Shown here: positions 43,866-52,729 of the stretch, piece after piece
Layout: every line of letters begins with the position of its first letter
How positions within the stretch are numbered: position 1 is the first letter of the stretch
Assembly (NCBI GenBank): GCA_963667605.2
Contig: CAXXUZ010000002.1
Span: 461,309 to 525,308, forward strand
Direction: 5' to 3'
Length of the DNA: 64,000 bases
Source of the DNA: JADLGL01 sp963667605
GTDB taxonomy: Bacteria > Pseudomonadota > Alphaproteobacteria > Rhizobiales > Kaistiaceae
Position numbers and translations under genes: made by a program
Notes under the pieces: generated by a model
What the model was told of the DNA's origin: nothing
Databases searched by the model: none
What the model saw: the letters and a program-made list of their open reading frames with translations, nothing else

Positions 43866-44451
43866 GCGAGACGGTCTTGGCCGGGCGTTATTGCCGGCCG
43901 ACCGGAAGCCCGAGGGAGCGCTGCGCCAGTCGCTCAGCCATCGGGTCGCCTTGCTTTCGGATCAGCTCGACAAGCGGAGCCGGAGGCAGCTGGCCGTCAT
44001 CATCACCGAGCTCATGGACAAATGGACGCGGCGGACCGGCGAGAGCGAGGCCCGGCAAACGACGACGGCCTTTGTTCAAGCGCTGCAGGATCTACCACCT
44101 TGGTGTGTGGCCGAGGCGGCGGGGCGATTCGGCCGCGGCCTGGTCGCCGGTCACAACATCGCATGGCCACCCTCGGCGCCGCAGGTCCATGCCGAAGCCC
44201 GTAAGATCGTGCAGCCATGGCGCGACGAGCGAGCAGCGATCCTCGAGGTGCTGCAGGCGAAGATCGCGGTTTCGCGATCGCCGCCGGAGGAAAGGGCGCG
44301 GGTGATCGCTGGGCTCGGAAAGCTTCGCAGGGACGTAGCAGCCAGCGCTGCCGCTGCTGCGGCCGAGGACAGGCAGCGCAACGCCGATCGGCCGGATGTG
44401 TTTGCAAAGTACCGTCGGCGGCGATCACCGGAAGCAGCGGGCCAATCATGA
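43741..44451 (+). CDS. Phage hypothetical protein
   Basis: 236 aa as read; start not certain because the first 40 codons overlap the preceding gene. Helical: SRRQLAVIITELMDKWTRRT, LQDLPPWCVAEAAGRFGRGL. No domain recognised. Its stop overlaps the next gene (ATGA). Confidence 0.6.
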   Translation: MTWTTMAKTTTAVANRGGNGRIPAPISSILWRNLSYIRNAIERDGLGRALLPADRKPEGALRQSLSHRVALLSDQLDKRSRRQLAVIITELMDKWTRRTGESEARQTTTAFVQALQDLPPWCVAEAAGRFGRGLVAGHNIAWPPSAPQVHAEARKIVQPWRDERAAILEVLQAKIAVSRSPPEERARVIAGLGKLRRDVAASAAAAAAEDRQRNADRPDVFAKYRRRRSPEAAGQS

Positions 44452-44885
44452 CAGGCTCGTCGACGGTCAAACTCCCCGATGAGCTGATCGCGGCCGTGTT
44501 GATCGAGCAGGAGAAGACCGGCGCGGTCCAGTTGGCGGTGAGCGTGCTCGAGCGGCAAGTGAAGGCTCGGGAGAGGACCCGACGATGGCGTGAACGAAAG
44601 AAAGGTGTGACGGTTGGTGACGCGTCACAAGCGTCACCGGGGATCGCCCTGGGAACAGCGAGGACCTACAAGAAACTGGTGTCGATCCTGGTGAGGCGGC
44701 GCAAGGCGCTCGGGATGTCGCAAGAGGAACTCGACACAAAAGCCGGCTTCACCGACCGCTATGTTTCGAAGCTGGAAGCCTACAAGGGGATTAGCGGCCG
44801 GACCATGGGCACGATGTCAATGCCGACTTGGCTGGGTGCGCTTGGCGTCAAGCTAATGGTCGTCGTGAAGCCGGAAGATGACTAG
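44448..44885 (+). CDS. XRE-family HTH phage regulator
   Basis: 145 aa; the C-terminal half is an XRE domain (LVRRRKALGMSQEELDTKAG, FTDRYVSKLEAYKG). N-terminal part resembles a charged coiled region (RTRRWRERKKGVTV) as in the preceding replication protein. Contains GTCAC motifs too. Last gene before the FkbM locus. Confidence 0.75.
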   Translation: MTGSSTVKLPDELIAAVLIEQEKTGAVQLAVSVLERQVKARERTRRWRERKKGVTVGDASQASPGIALGTARTYKKLVSILVRRRKALGMSQEELDTKAGFTDRYVSKLEAYKGISGRTMGTMSMPTWLGALGVKLMVVVKPEDD

Positions 44886-45024
44886 ATTAAAGTCACGCCG
44901 GTCAATGTTGCCCTTGTTGTTCTCATCGTCATAGCTGTCGAGAAAGGCAAAACTCATCGACTCAATCGCCTCACTGGCCAAAGCAAATCGGCACTGGGCT
45001 AAACGGCGGCTGGAGGGCAAGCAG

Positions 45025-46205
45025 TTGCTAAGGGCAGTGCTGCGCCTACTAGAACTTGGCGACGTGAAAGCGATGACGGATCTGTTCGCCGGGCGCGACG
45101 CGGACACCGATCCAAATGCTCTCAAAGCACGGATCAAAGCCATTCGACGGTTGTCTGCCAAAAGCAATGCCGGTGCGTTCGCGCTTGCCGAGGTGGTCGA
45201 GGACACACGGTGGGACAGCTTTGCACTGCGGTGGTGGTTGCTCAAGCTCGCTATAAAAACCGGCGCTGCAAATCTGGAGAAGGAGAATTACACGGCGCTG
45301 TTGTCCCGGATACCAGCGGACGACAACGAAGGCCAGCTGGCACTTGAGGGGCTTCGCAATTATGGGCGTGACGTTTCTGAGTTGGATCGAATGTTGCTGG
45401 CAGAGCGAGAAAGGATGACGCCGGGCAAAGCGGCTCGGGTGGTTACGCGGCATTCCGAAGCTGCCCGGTTCGTGGTGAATATCGGTTGTCACGACGGCAA
45501 ATGGAGGGACCCCTGCTACGAACTTTACGCTGATGGATGGCCGGGTATAGCGGTCGACGCGGCCGAGCACCCGGCTTTGTCCGTAAATCTACCGTCACCG
45601 GATGTCAGGAAACTGCAGAACACCCTTGTCACACCCGAGAACGCCGTCAGAATTCTGGCCGACGCCGGTTGTCCTCAGCATTTCAGTTTGTTGAAGATTG
45701 ACATAGATTCGTTTGACGGACCGATCCTCAAGTCACTCTTGGGTGCTTACGCTCCCGATCTAATCTACATCGAAGTCAACCCGGAAATCCCCCCCCCCCA
45801 ATTGCATTCACAGTAGAGTTTGATCCACGCTACACCGATTCTAGTTATGGCGGCTTCTCCGGTTGTTCCTCAGGCTATGTTTTGGACGTCGCGGGGCCGC
45901 ACTACGATCTGCTATCGCTTGATCCCCTCGGATTTAGATTTAGCACTGGGCAAGACATCTTGTTGGTTCACTCAGATTACACTTCTCTATTTACCGAGAA
46001 TGGCGCACCAATCGATCTGGTAGAAAGCTTCCGATCCGTTCGTCCAATCCGGTCCTCATTCTGGGATATGGGCGTTGACAGCCGCCCGTGGAGATCCATC
46101 GAGGATCACCGAGAGATGGCGACGACGATTTGGGATGCCTGCTGCAATGCCTCAATCGGAAGGTTCGGCCGCGTCCTTCCCTTTGAACTCCACAGTCGTT
46201 CCTAG
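45025..46205 (+). pseudogene. FkbM-like methyltransferase with a C11 tract, currently out of frame
   Basis: From TTG 45025: helical N-terminal part, then a Rossmann-like segment FVVNIGCHDGKWRDPCYELY and LKIDIDSFDGPILKSLLGAY, as in FkbM-type methyltransferases. At 45789-45799 eleven C follow; the frame then reads PPPQLHSQ and stops at 45816. With nine (or twelve) C it would read EIPPPIAFTVEFDPRYTD and continue to 46205. The second frame GYVLDVAGPHYDLLSLDP is open from the tract to there. The coding frame is also open upstream of 45025 to about 44930, so the true start is uncertain. Not a core phage gene; likely a lysogenic conversion gene. Confidence 0.7.
45789..45799. repeat. C11 homopolymer tract
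   Basis: Eleven consecutive C within the FkbM-like gene, in a codon context encoding IPPP. The commonest form of phase-variable tract. Confidence 0.85.
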
Positions 46206-46541
46206 CCACACTCCATCAGACGAACAAACTTCGAAAAGCCAAGAAGGTAGGCACGTGCGGAGCCGGCGAGAAGTGCGGGCAGGCGGAAAATGCCGGATTC
46301 AGGCTAGAGTGTTCCGAACCGCGGAACAGAAAATGTGTTGCAATGTGTGCAACGTTCGCTCTAATGCGAATCCTGTAGGGGATCACTCTTGGAGAGGAGC
46401 CGCCGAGCGAGATTTGGACTCCCGCCCGACGACTTGAATGACCCAGGAACCGGCCCTTGTCCCTTTTGGAAGGGGGCGAGGTAGGCAGAGAGCGGGGCGG
46501 TGACCCTGCCTCTTTCGCCGGCCGCGAACACTTAAACCCCA
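46206..46541. other. Non-coding spacer
   Basis: No gene with a credible start or codon use; minus-strand ORF 46216-46542 is compositionally implausible. No tRNA or hairpin of note seen. Confidence 0.4.
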
Positions 46542-46868
46542 CTACGAATCCCCACGGCCCCCGGAATCCCCACTCGGCATGGTGATTCGCACCTGTCCCG
46601 GCGGTGTCAGGCTCAGCGTCAGCCAGTCAAATTCGACCCCGAGCATGATCGCCGCGCAGGCCGGCCGGTAGCGCGTCATGGCCCCCTGGTCGATCGGCTC
46701 GCCGGATCCTCGATCGTGGCCGCGCTCATAGTCCGTGATGCGTGATTCGCTGATGCCGATCCGCTCGGCGAGCTCGCGCCGCGACAGGTTGACGATGTTC
46801 TCGCGCCAATATCGGGCGCGCTCATGTTCGGGCGCCTTTGCCAGCGACCGCTTGGATTTCGTGGGCAT
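46542..46868 (-). CDS. XRE-family HTH protein
   Basis: 108 aa from MPTKSKRSLAKAPEHERARY. NIVNLSRRELAERIGISESRITDYERGH is a good XRE helix-turn-helix. Opposite to the surrounding phage genes, so it may control the late operon from its own promoter. Confidence 0.75.
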   Translation of the reverse strand: MPTKSKRSLAKAPEHERARYWRENIVNLSRRELAERIGISESRITDYERGHDRGSGEPIDQGAMTRYRPACAAIMLGVEFDWLTLSLTPPGQVRITMPSGDSGGRGDS

Positions 46869-46974
46869 GGTGATATCTGTCCCCTCAGTCCCGTGTGGCT
46901 TTGCAGTCACGCTGCATCTCCGGCCGCGCGGGATAGGGCCGGGGTGCCGGTACATCCCGGCCCGACCCTTGCGG

Positions 46975-47124
46975 TCAGTCCCAAAGCTTGCCCTGCTTCG
47001 GCCCTCGCGCCTGGTCGCGCTCGCAGCCGGGGATCACGTATTGCTCGCCGATCTCGGTGAGCTCGGTGGTTGGCTCCGGCTCCGGCGCGTCGGCAAGATC
47101 GGATTTGGTCACAAGGTCAGCCAT
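46975..47124 (-). CDS. Small phage hypothetical protein, about 49 aa
   Basis: MADLVTKSDLADAPEPEPTT to PKQGKLWD; an acidic start and a conserved-looking end (YVIPGCERDQARGP). Longer extension to 47283 is possible. The region 47125-47520 has no other supported gene. Confidence 0.45.
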   Translation of the reverse strand: MADLVTKSDLADAPEPEPTTELTEIGEQYVIPGCERDQARGPKQGKLWD

Positions 47125-47520
47125 GACGAAATCGCGCGCGGCCTTGGCGCGTTGCCTCCGCCTGCGCCTCACTGACGCCAGCGCCTCGGAGACGTTGAGC
47201 AAAGGCCAAAGTATCAAAAGCGTGTGCCATTGTCTCGCCCCCCCTCTAACCTTGGCCGATGCGCCGGACCCCGCCGCCACCATTGACCTTAATAAGCCGA
47301 TTCCGTTTCGTGATCAATATATCGACGAAAAGAACGGAAGTGAGACGCCAAGACGCCAAGCGGCAAGAAACGTGCCAACTGTTGTCAAGCGTTTCGGCTC
47401 CGAAACAATCAAGCGCTCGCGCCACTAAAGTCCAGTGCGTTGAAACGTGATCGCCGATCGAGCAACCATCCGAATCAGGGTCGCGCGCGGCTCAGCTCCC
47501 AAAGACCTCCGCTTGCGCCC

Positions 47521-47550
47521 GGCGCCTACGCTTCCGGCGCCTACGCTTCC
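47521..47550. repeat. 15-bp perfect tandem duplication
   Basis: GGCGCCTACGCTTCC occurs twice in a row (47521-47535, 47536-47550), upstream of the small terminase gene. Confidence 0.9.
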
Positions 47551-47595
47551 TCAGTGCGTTGCCGATCGGCCCGAACGCCCCGCATCCTCCCGGCC

Positions 47596-48150
47596 ATGTC
47601 CGCAGCCGTCGCAACCGTGCTCCCGCCTCCAGTTCGTGCACCAGGTCGGCCGAGGAAAAACCGGCGAGCCCCGATCGGTCTTTCCCCTCGCGTCCGGCAA
47701 TGCCTCGAGCTGATGGTGTTCGGCAACACCAACAGCGAAATGCCCGGCGTCCCCCTGACAAGACCGCAAGCAGCCCAAGCCGTTGGAATGCGCGACGATA
47801 GCCTTCGCATCGCCTTCCGAAACCCAGTCGTCGTCGCTCGGTACAACGAGTTGTTGCAGGTGCTCCGAGAGAGCAAGAGACCGCGCGCGATCCATGAGAT
47901 CGGTCAGCTATCCGAAGCCGCAGCATCCGAAGCGGTGAAGCTCAACGCGTCTAAGTATCTGGATAGCAACGGAGAAAGCGATCGGCCCGGCTCCGTCAAT
48001 GTGCAGGTGAACGTGCAGCAACCCGGCTATGTGCTCGGGGTCGATCCTCGCTTCGCTGACGTGATCCCAGCACAGCAACAGCTTACTAAGCTGGCGACAA
48101 ATGAGCCTAACCCGCTGAAAGATAAGGGCAGCGTTCTGGCCGAGTCATGA
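47596..48150 (+). CDS. Small terminase subunit, probable
   Basis: 184 aa from ATG 47596. An HTH-like segment: GLSPRVRQCLELMVFGNTN and LTRPQAAQAVGMRDDSLRIA, then NPVVVARYNELLQVLRESK. This fits a DNA-recognising small terminase. It is first in a chain of overlapping genes leading to the large subunit. Family not recognised with certainty. Confidence 0.65.
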   Translation: MSAAVATVLPPPVRAPGRPRKNRRAPIGLSPRVRQCLELMVFGNTNSEMPGVPLTRPQAAQAVGMRDDSLRIAFRNPVVVARYNELLQVLRESKRPRAIHEIGQLSEAAASEAVKLNASKYLDSNGESDRPGSVNVQVNVQQPGYVLGVDPRFADVIPAQQQLTKLATNEPNPLKDKGSVLAES

Positions 48151-48278
48151 AGAACGGCACCCCGGCCCCTCGATCTGAGCAGCCGCGCCAGGCGACCCGG
48201 CCCCCAAAAACGGCGAGCGGTATCTCAATTCGTAGTGCCAGCGAGAGTTTTTTCCTGAAATCGGTTGGAGGTGGTTGA
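48147..48278 (+). CDS. 43-aa coupled ORF
   Basis: ATGA overlap with the preceding stop. MKNGTPAPRSEQPRQATRPP then a short serine-rich end. Proline-rich and probably a coupling peptide or a small packaging protein. Confidence 0.4.
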   Translation: MKNGTPAPRSEQPRQATRPPKTASGISIRSASESFFLKSVGGG

Positions 48279-48352
48279 TGGCTGACGTTAAGGCCGCAAT
48301 CCAGTTGTCTCGTGGATCCGGCCCGCCGATCAAGACTTTGCGGCTCGGATGA
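48278..48352 (+). CDS. 24-aa coupled ORF
   Basis: MADVKAAIQLSRGSGPPIKT, starting at the last base of the preceding stop (TGATG) and overlapping the terminase start (ATGA). Confidence 0.4.
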   Translation: MADVKAAIQLSRGSGPPIKTLRLG

Positions 48353-49983
48353 CGGCAGCGGGCGCCTATTGGGCTGGCGAGCGGGCGCATCAGCTTGAGG
48401 CGATCCGGCCGGCGCGGCCGCAGGTCGAGCGCGACGCCCATGGCCGCAAGATCTACACACCCGACGGTCGGGAGCTGACTCGGTTCTTGTTCGATCGGTC
48501 AGAGCTGGCGATCATTCGAGGACCCTGGGGCTCCGGTACGTCGACTGCTTGCTGTCAGCGAATTTGGCAGCACGCTGTTGAGCAGAATCGGGGCGAGAGC
48601 GGTAAGCAGAAGTCTCGCTGGTTCGTGATGCGCGACACTTACCCGCGGATCGAGACGACGACGCTGGAAACTTGGCTCGAATGGTTTCCCGAGGCGGAAT
48701 ACGGGAAGCTGTTCACGGGTAGTCGGCCCTATCTGCACGAAATCAGGGTCGGGGATATTGAGCTCGACGTCTGGTTCGCGGCGATCGACGACACCAAGGC
48801 CGAGGCGCAGTTTCGATCGCTCGAGCCGACCGGCTGGTGGTGGAACGAGCTCGAGTTTGCCGACATGCCATCGTTCTTCGCTGGTCACGGCCGGGTAGGG
48901 CGCTATCCCCGCGCAATCGACGGCGGCTCGCGATGGTCAGGCACGATTGCCGATCTGAATGCGCCGCCCGAGAGCCATTGGCTTCCGAAGATCACCGGCG
49001 AGGTGCCGCTGCCTGATGATATGTCTCTGGACGATCGTATGGCCTTCGAGCGGCCGCCGGAGCTCGCCTATTTCGTGCAGCCGCCGGCGCTCCTCGAGGT
49101 TAAGGACGGCAGCGGCCGCGTTGTCGACTGGCGCGTCAATCCCGAAGCCGAAAATCTGAGATGGCTCGCCGACCAGAACGCCGACTCGCCTGAGGAAATA
49201 CCGGGCGAGAATTACTACCGACGTGCGCGGCGCGGCAAGCCGATCCGATGGATCCAGGCCAACCTCGCCAACAAGATCGTGCCTCGAGTCGAGGGGGATC
49301 CGGTGTGGCCGAGCTTCGACGAGCATGTTCACATGGCAACCGAGCCGCTCGAGCCCGTGCCCTATCAGGACGTCGTAGTTGGCATGGACTTTGGCCGTCG
49401 GCCGGCGGCGGTGTTCTCGCAGACGATCAATGGCCAGCGACAATATCAGTTTGATGCCGCGCTCGAGAACGCGGGTGCCACGAAGTTTGCGCCTGTGGTC
49501 CGGGAGGTGCTGGCGTTGCACTACCCATGGGTGCTGGCGCGGAAGGGTGAGCTGCGGATATGGGGCGATCCGAAAGGCCAGGATCGGACGCAAGCAGACG
49601 AGCACACGGCCTACGATGTGTTTGATCGTCATGGCTTGAGGGTGCAGCCGGCGCCGGTGCCCGGCAACAACATCCAGACCCGAATTGAGGCGGTCGAATA
49701 CAAGCTCGATCTGTTGGTGCGCGGCCGCCCGGCGATCGTGATTAGCCCGCGTTGCACGCGCCTGAAGATGGCGTTGAGTGGCGGCTATCACTTCCCGAAG
49801 GAACAGGCCAACCCGACCAACGAGCGCAAGCCGGTCAAGGACAAGCATTCCGACATCGCAGACTCGGTTCAATACGCCGAGCTCGGCGAGGGTGCGGGGC
49901 TGGCGATGGTCGGGAGGGGAAAGAGGCCGCAGCCGGTCAATTTGGTGCCACGGCGCCGCTCGAGACGGAGGGGCAGGGGCTGA
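48349..49983 (+). CDS. Terminase large subunit with an altered Walker A motif
   Basis: 544 aa. ATPase region: ELAIIRGPWGSGTSTACCQR at 52-71, where the Walker A lysine position is Thr64 (ACG); GWWWNELEFAD is the Walker-B-like site. The nuclease half has VVVGMDFGRRPAAVF and KDKHSDIADSVQY, with aspartates where RNase H-fold terminases bind metal. The gene is coupled to the small ORFs upstream. Confidence 0.88.
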   Translation: MTAAGAYWAGERAHQLEAIRPARPQVERDAHGRKIYTPDGRELTRFLFDRSELAIIRGPWGSGTSTACCQRIWQHAVEQNRGESGKQKSRWFVMRDTYPRIETTTLETWLEWFPEAEYGKLFTGSRPYLHEIRVGDIELDVWFAAIDDTKAEAQFRSLEPTGWWWNELEFADMPSFFAGHGRVGRYPRAIDGGSRWSGTIADLNAPPESHWLPKITGEVPLPDDMSLDDRMAFERPPELAYFVQPPALLEVKDGSGRVVDWRVNPEAENLRWLADQNADSPEEIPGENYYRRARRGKPIRWIQANLANKIVPRVEGDPVWPSFDEHVHMATEPLEPVPYQDVVVGMDFGRRPAAVFSQTINGQRQYQFDAALENAGATKFAPVVREVLALHYPWVLARKGELRIWGDPKGQDRTQADEHTAYDVFDRHGLRVQPAPVPGNNIQTRIEAVEYKLDLLVRGRPAIVISPRCTRLKMALSGGYHFPKEQANPTNERKPVKDKHSDIADSVQYAELGEGAGLAMVGRGKRPQPVNLVPRRRSRRRGRG

Positions 49984-50071
49984 GGCAACCAAACCCGAAA
50001 ATGGCGATTTTCTGTCAACCGTGAAGCGGCGACGCATAGAAAGGCGCATAATCTGGGAGGCCGTTTTGCAA

Positions 50072-50569
50072 ATGTGGAGGCCGATCGAAGTCCGACCAGC
50101 ACAGTGGTTCATCTGCTTTCGGCCGAGCTCACCGCTTTGGTGGGTCGAGATGATCCCCGGACGGTACAAGCACGTCTCCGCTTTCGGTTACGTGCCGGTG
50201 CAAAAACTTTGGGTGTTCTACGGCTGGACCTTCCATGGGACCGAATTCGCGGTGATGCACGAGCGGCACGCCGCGACTGCGATCGACACCATGATGAAGG
50301 ACTGCCTAGTGGTCGAGTATCTGCCGGCAGACACAAGTCAGCCCGAGCGGATTTGGTGGCATCCGGTCAATTATTGCGTCTCGAAGATCATCGACATCAC
50401 GGGCATACCGTCCCGTGCGTTGCGCCCCGATAGGTTCCTGCAAGACTGCCTCGCTCACGGTGGCAAAATCGTAGCGGGGACGACGGTTGGCGCGGATCAG
50501 GAAAAGGCGGCTGGAAGCGGGGAAGCCGCTGCTCTTTCCCAACCTCGGGAAACGCAAGACGCTCGCTGA
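50072..50569 (+). CDS. Phage hypothetical protein
   Basis: 165 aa, MWRPIEVRPAQWFICFRPSS then tryptophan-rich segments (WWVEMIPGRYKHVSAFGYVP, LWVFYGWTFHG). Resembles a family seen between terminase and portal in BPP-1-like phages, without known function. ATG at 50072, or TTG at 50066. Confidence 0.6.
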   Translation: MWRPIEVRPAQWFICFRPSSPLWWVEMIPGRYKHVSAFGYVPVQKLWVFYGWTFHGTEFAVMHERHAATAIDTMMKDCLVVEYLPADTSQPERIWWHPVNYCVSKIIDITGIPSRALRPDRFLQDCLAHGGKIVAGTTVGADQEKAAGSGEAAALSQPRETQDAR

Positions 50570-50804
50570 TTTTGGTGAGGTCGAGGGCAGTCCCGTCGTC
50601 AGCCCTGCCGAAACCGTCATCCCTCAGAACGAAGAAGAACTGAAGGCCGAGCAGCAGAAGATCTTGGCGACCGAGGAGGAGCGCGCCCGCCTCGCCCGCA
50701 TTGCGGCCGTCCGTGACCGCGTCGAACTCCGCAATTCCTTCCTGCTTCGGACGTTCGGATCGAGATCCGGTGGCCGTCCACCAATTCTTGGGTTCCGGCG
50801 GTGA
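50487..50804 (+). CDS. Phage hypothetical protein
   Basis: 105 aa from TTG 50487, basic at the start (MARIRKRRLEAGKPLLFPNL), then a coiled coil (NEEELKAEQQKILATEEERA). It overlaps both neighbours; the stop overlaps the portal start (GTGA). Confidence 0.6.
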   Translation: MARIRKRRLEAGKPLLFPNLGKRKTLADFGEVEGSPVVSPAETVIPQNEEELKAEQQKILATEEERARLARIAAVRDRVELRNSFLLRTFGSRSGGRPPILGFRR

Positions 50805-52423
50805 CCACACTCCCAGTGGTAGCGCCACCAAGGGCAAAGACCGAGAATGAGTGGCTGGCTGACGAAGCCGAGGCGCGGCTGGCCGACTGCCGCAAGCAAA
50901 AGCAGATCGTCAACGACGACGTGCGCGAGGCCTATTTCTTCACCCGCCCGCGGCTGTCTCGTCGCCTCAGCTCGGACAACCAGCCGGATTTGCAGTCGCG
51001 CGAAGGCGATGAGGATGAGCTGGTAACCGGCGTCGGCAGCGAGGTCTCGGAGGACTTCGCGACCGAAGTCATAGCAGCGTTCTTCCCGGCAAAGATCAAC
51101 TGGGCCACGTCGAAGGCCGCCGGCGGTGTGCCGGAGCCGGTTTGGGAGCAGATCAAAGACCGCGCGCTCGAAAACGATACCGAAATCTTCAAAGAGATCC
51201 GCTCGTCCAATTTCGATGCCGAGCTTGCCACCGCGCTGGTGCCGGAGGCGGGGATCGGCACGCTGGCCCTGTGGATCGACGAGACCGCGGGCCACAGGCC
51301 GATTGGGGTTCAGCATGTGCCGCTGCGAGAGCTCGAAATCAATATCGGCCCGGATGGCAACGTCGACGATCGGTTTGTCGTCCGCCATGTGCGAGCTGCG
51401 AAGCTCGAATCTGTGGTGCCGCCAGATGTCATCACTGGCGCATTTCGTGACTTGATACGCGAAGATCCGAAAGCCTGGGTTCGGGTGAGCTGGGGTCATT
51501 GGCGAGTTTGGTCCGAGCGGACCGACATTGTTTGGCAGCGAGTCCTGATGCTGGACGAAACCGTTGTCGCTCACGGGAGGACCAGGGGCGAGGGGTCCTG
51601 CCCACTGATCGTTTTCCGCTTCTCACCCGACAGCCAGCACGCCTTCGGCAACGGGCCCACGATCGACTCGCTGCCAATGCTGCGCGTGATCGACTCCTTG
51701 ACCGAGGCGCAGGCGAATCGGGCCTCAACTGCGATGAACCCGCCATTTGCGTTTCCCGATGACGGCATTCTCAATTTCGAAGGCGGGATCGAGGACGGCA
51801 AGGGCTACCCGCGCCGGCCGGGCGGCCGCGGTGATGAGATCACGCCGCTCTACTTCACCGGCGATCTTGATTTCGGCCTGTTCACCATTGCCGACCTCGA
51901 GCGCTCGGTTCGCCGGAAGCACTTCGCCGACTATCCCGATCAGCAAGGCAAGACGCCGCCGACAGCGACCCAGTGGATCGACGAAATGGTCAAGGCGCAG
52001 CGTCGAATCGGGACGCCGGGTCTTAGGTTCTTCTTCGAGGGGCCGGCACAGATCTTCGCGCGGTTTCGATATCTGTCGCTGCTCCGGGGTTCGATCCAGC
52101 CGCTCGCCATTCAAGACGTCAATATCGCCACCGAACCATCAAATCCGGCGACCAAGGCTCAAGAGCAGCAGGAGGTCCAGATCGCGGTTCGCTTCCTCGA
52201 ATTGATCAACACGTTCTTCCCGCAGCTCGCCCCAGCGGTCGTCGACCCGCTCAAGACGGCGAAGGCGATCAAAGACAAGCTCGGCGACAAACTGGTCGAT
52301 CTTCGTAGTGAGGACGAGGTGAAGAAAATGGTCGAGCAGTTGATCCAGGTCGCTCCCGAGTTGGCTGGTGGTGACGGCGGCGGTGACGCCGGGCCGGATG
52401 GTGGTGACGCCGGATGGTGGTGA
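50801..52423 (+). CDS. Portal (head-tail connector) protein, C-terminus shifted by a duplication
   Basis: 540 aa. PRAKTENEWLADEAEARLAD, PEAGIGTLALWIDETAGHRP, VQHVPLRELEINIGPDGNVD and KTPPTATQWIDEMVKAQRRI are typical of podovirus head-tail connector proteins (PF12236 type). The C-terminal glycine-rich part ends GGDAGWW because of a 16-bp tandem duplication. Without it, the frame would end AAPDGAA with its stop overlapping the next gene by ATGA. Confidence 0.85.
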   Translation: MTTLPVVAPPRAKTENEWLADEAEARLADCRKQKQIVNDDVREAYFFTRPRLSRRLSSDNQPDLQSREGDEDELVTGVGSEVSEDFATEVIAAFFPAKINWATSKAAGGVPEPVWEQIKDRALENDTEIFKEIRSSNFDAELATALVPEAGIGTLALWIDETAGHRPIGVQHVPLRELEINIGPDGNVDDRFVVRHVRAAKLESVVPPDVITGAFRDLIREDPKAWVRVSWGHWRVWSERTDIVWQRVLMLDETVVAHGRTRGEGSCPLIVFRFSPDSQHAFGNGPTIDSLPMLRVIDSLTEAQANRASTAMNPPFAFPDDGILNFEGGIEDGKGYPRRPGGRGDEITPLYFTGDLDFGLFTIADLERSVRRKHFADYPDQQGKTPPTATQWIDEMVKAQRRIGTPGLRFFFEGPAQIFARFRYLSLLRGSIQPLAIQDVNIATEPSNPATKAQEQQEVQIAVRFLELINTFFPQLAPAVVDPLKTAKAIKDKLGDKLVDLRSEDEVKKMVEQLIQVAPELAGGDGGGDAGPDGGDAGWW

Positions 52424-52425
52424 CG
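52394..52425. repeat. 16-bp tandem duplication at the portal 3' end
   Basis: Units CCGGATGGTGGTGACG at 52394-52409 and 52410-52425 are identical. The extra unit shifts the last codons of the portal gene. Confidence 0.92.
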
Positions 52426-52444
52426 CCGCGCCGGATGGTGCCGC

Positions 52445-52729
52445 ATGAGCCAAGGGAGCTGGAAAGACCCCCCTCTTATGGAGGCATGGGCGGACACTTT
52501 TCGCTCGGCAAACGGGCCGGCGCTGGCCGAGTCATTGAGGCGCGTCGCCGCCGAAATCGGGCCCCTCGGGTCCAGTGCGTTGCAGGCTCACAACGGGCGT
52601 CGCAGTTTTGCGACCGAATTGCTCCGAATAGCGGCCGGCCGCGAGCAAGCGTTTGTCCACAATGAGGACAAGGCAGCAAAGCCGAGCAAGGGTCGCATGA
52701 AGGGCCGCAGGATTGGACCGGAAGCGTGA
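52445..52729 (+). CDS. Phage hypothetical protein
   Basis: 94 aa, MSQGSWKDPPLMEAWADTFR with a helical middle and basic tail (KPSKGRMKGRRIGPEA). Its stop overlaps the proposed scaffold start. Function unknown. Confidence 0.6.
   Translation: MSQGSWKDPPLMEAWADTFRSANGPALAESLRRVAAEIGPLGSSALQAHNGRRSFATELLRIAAGREQAFVHNEDKAAKPSKGRMKGRRIGPEA

Noticed and set aside
46216..46542. Minus-strand ORF of 108 aa after the FkbM locus
   Set aside because: Composition is rich in Ser, Pro and Arg without domains, and there is no ribosome-binding site.
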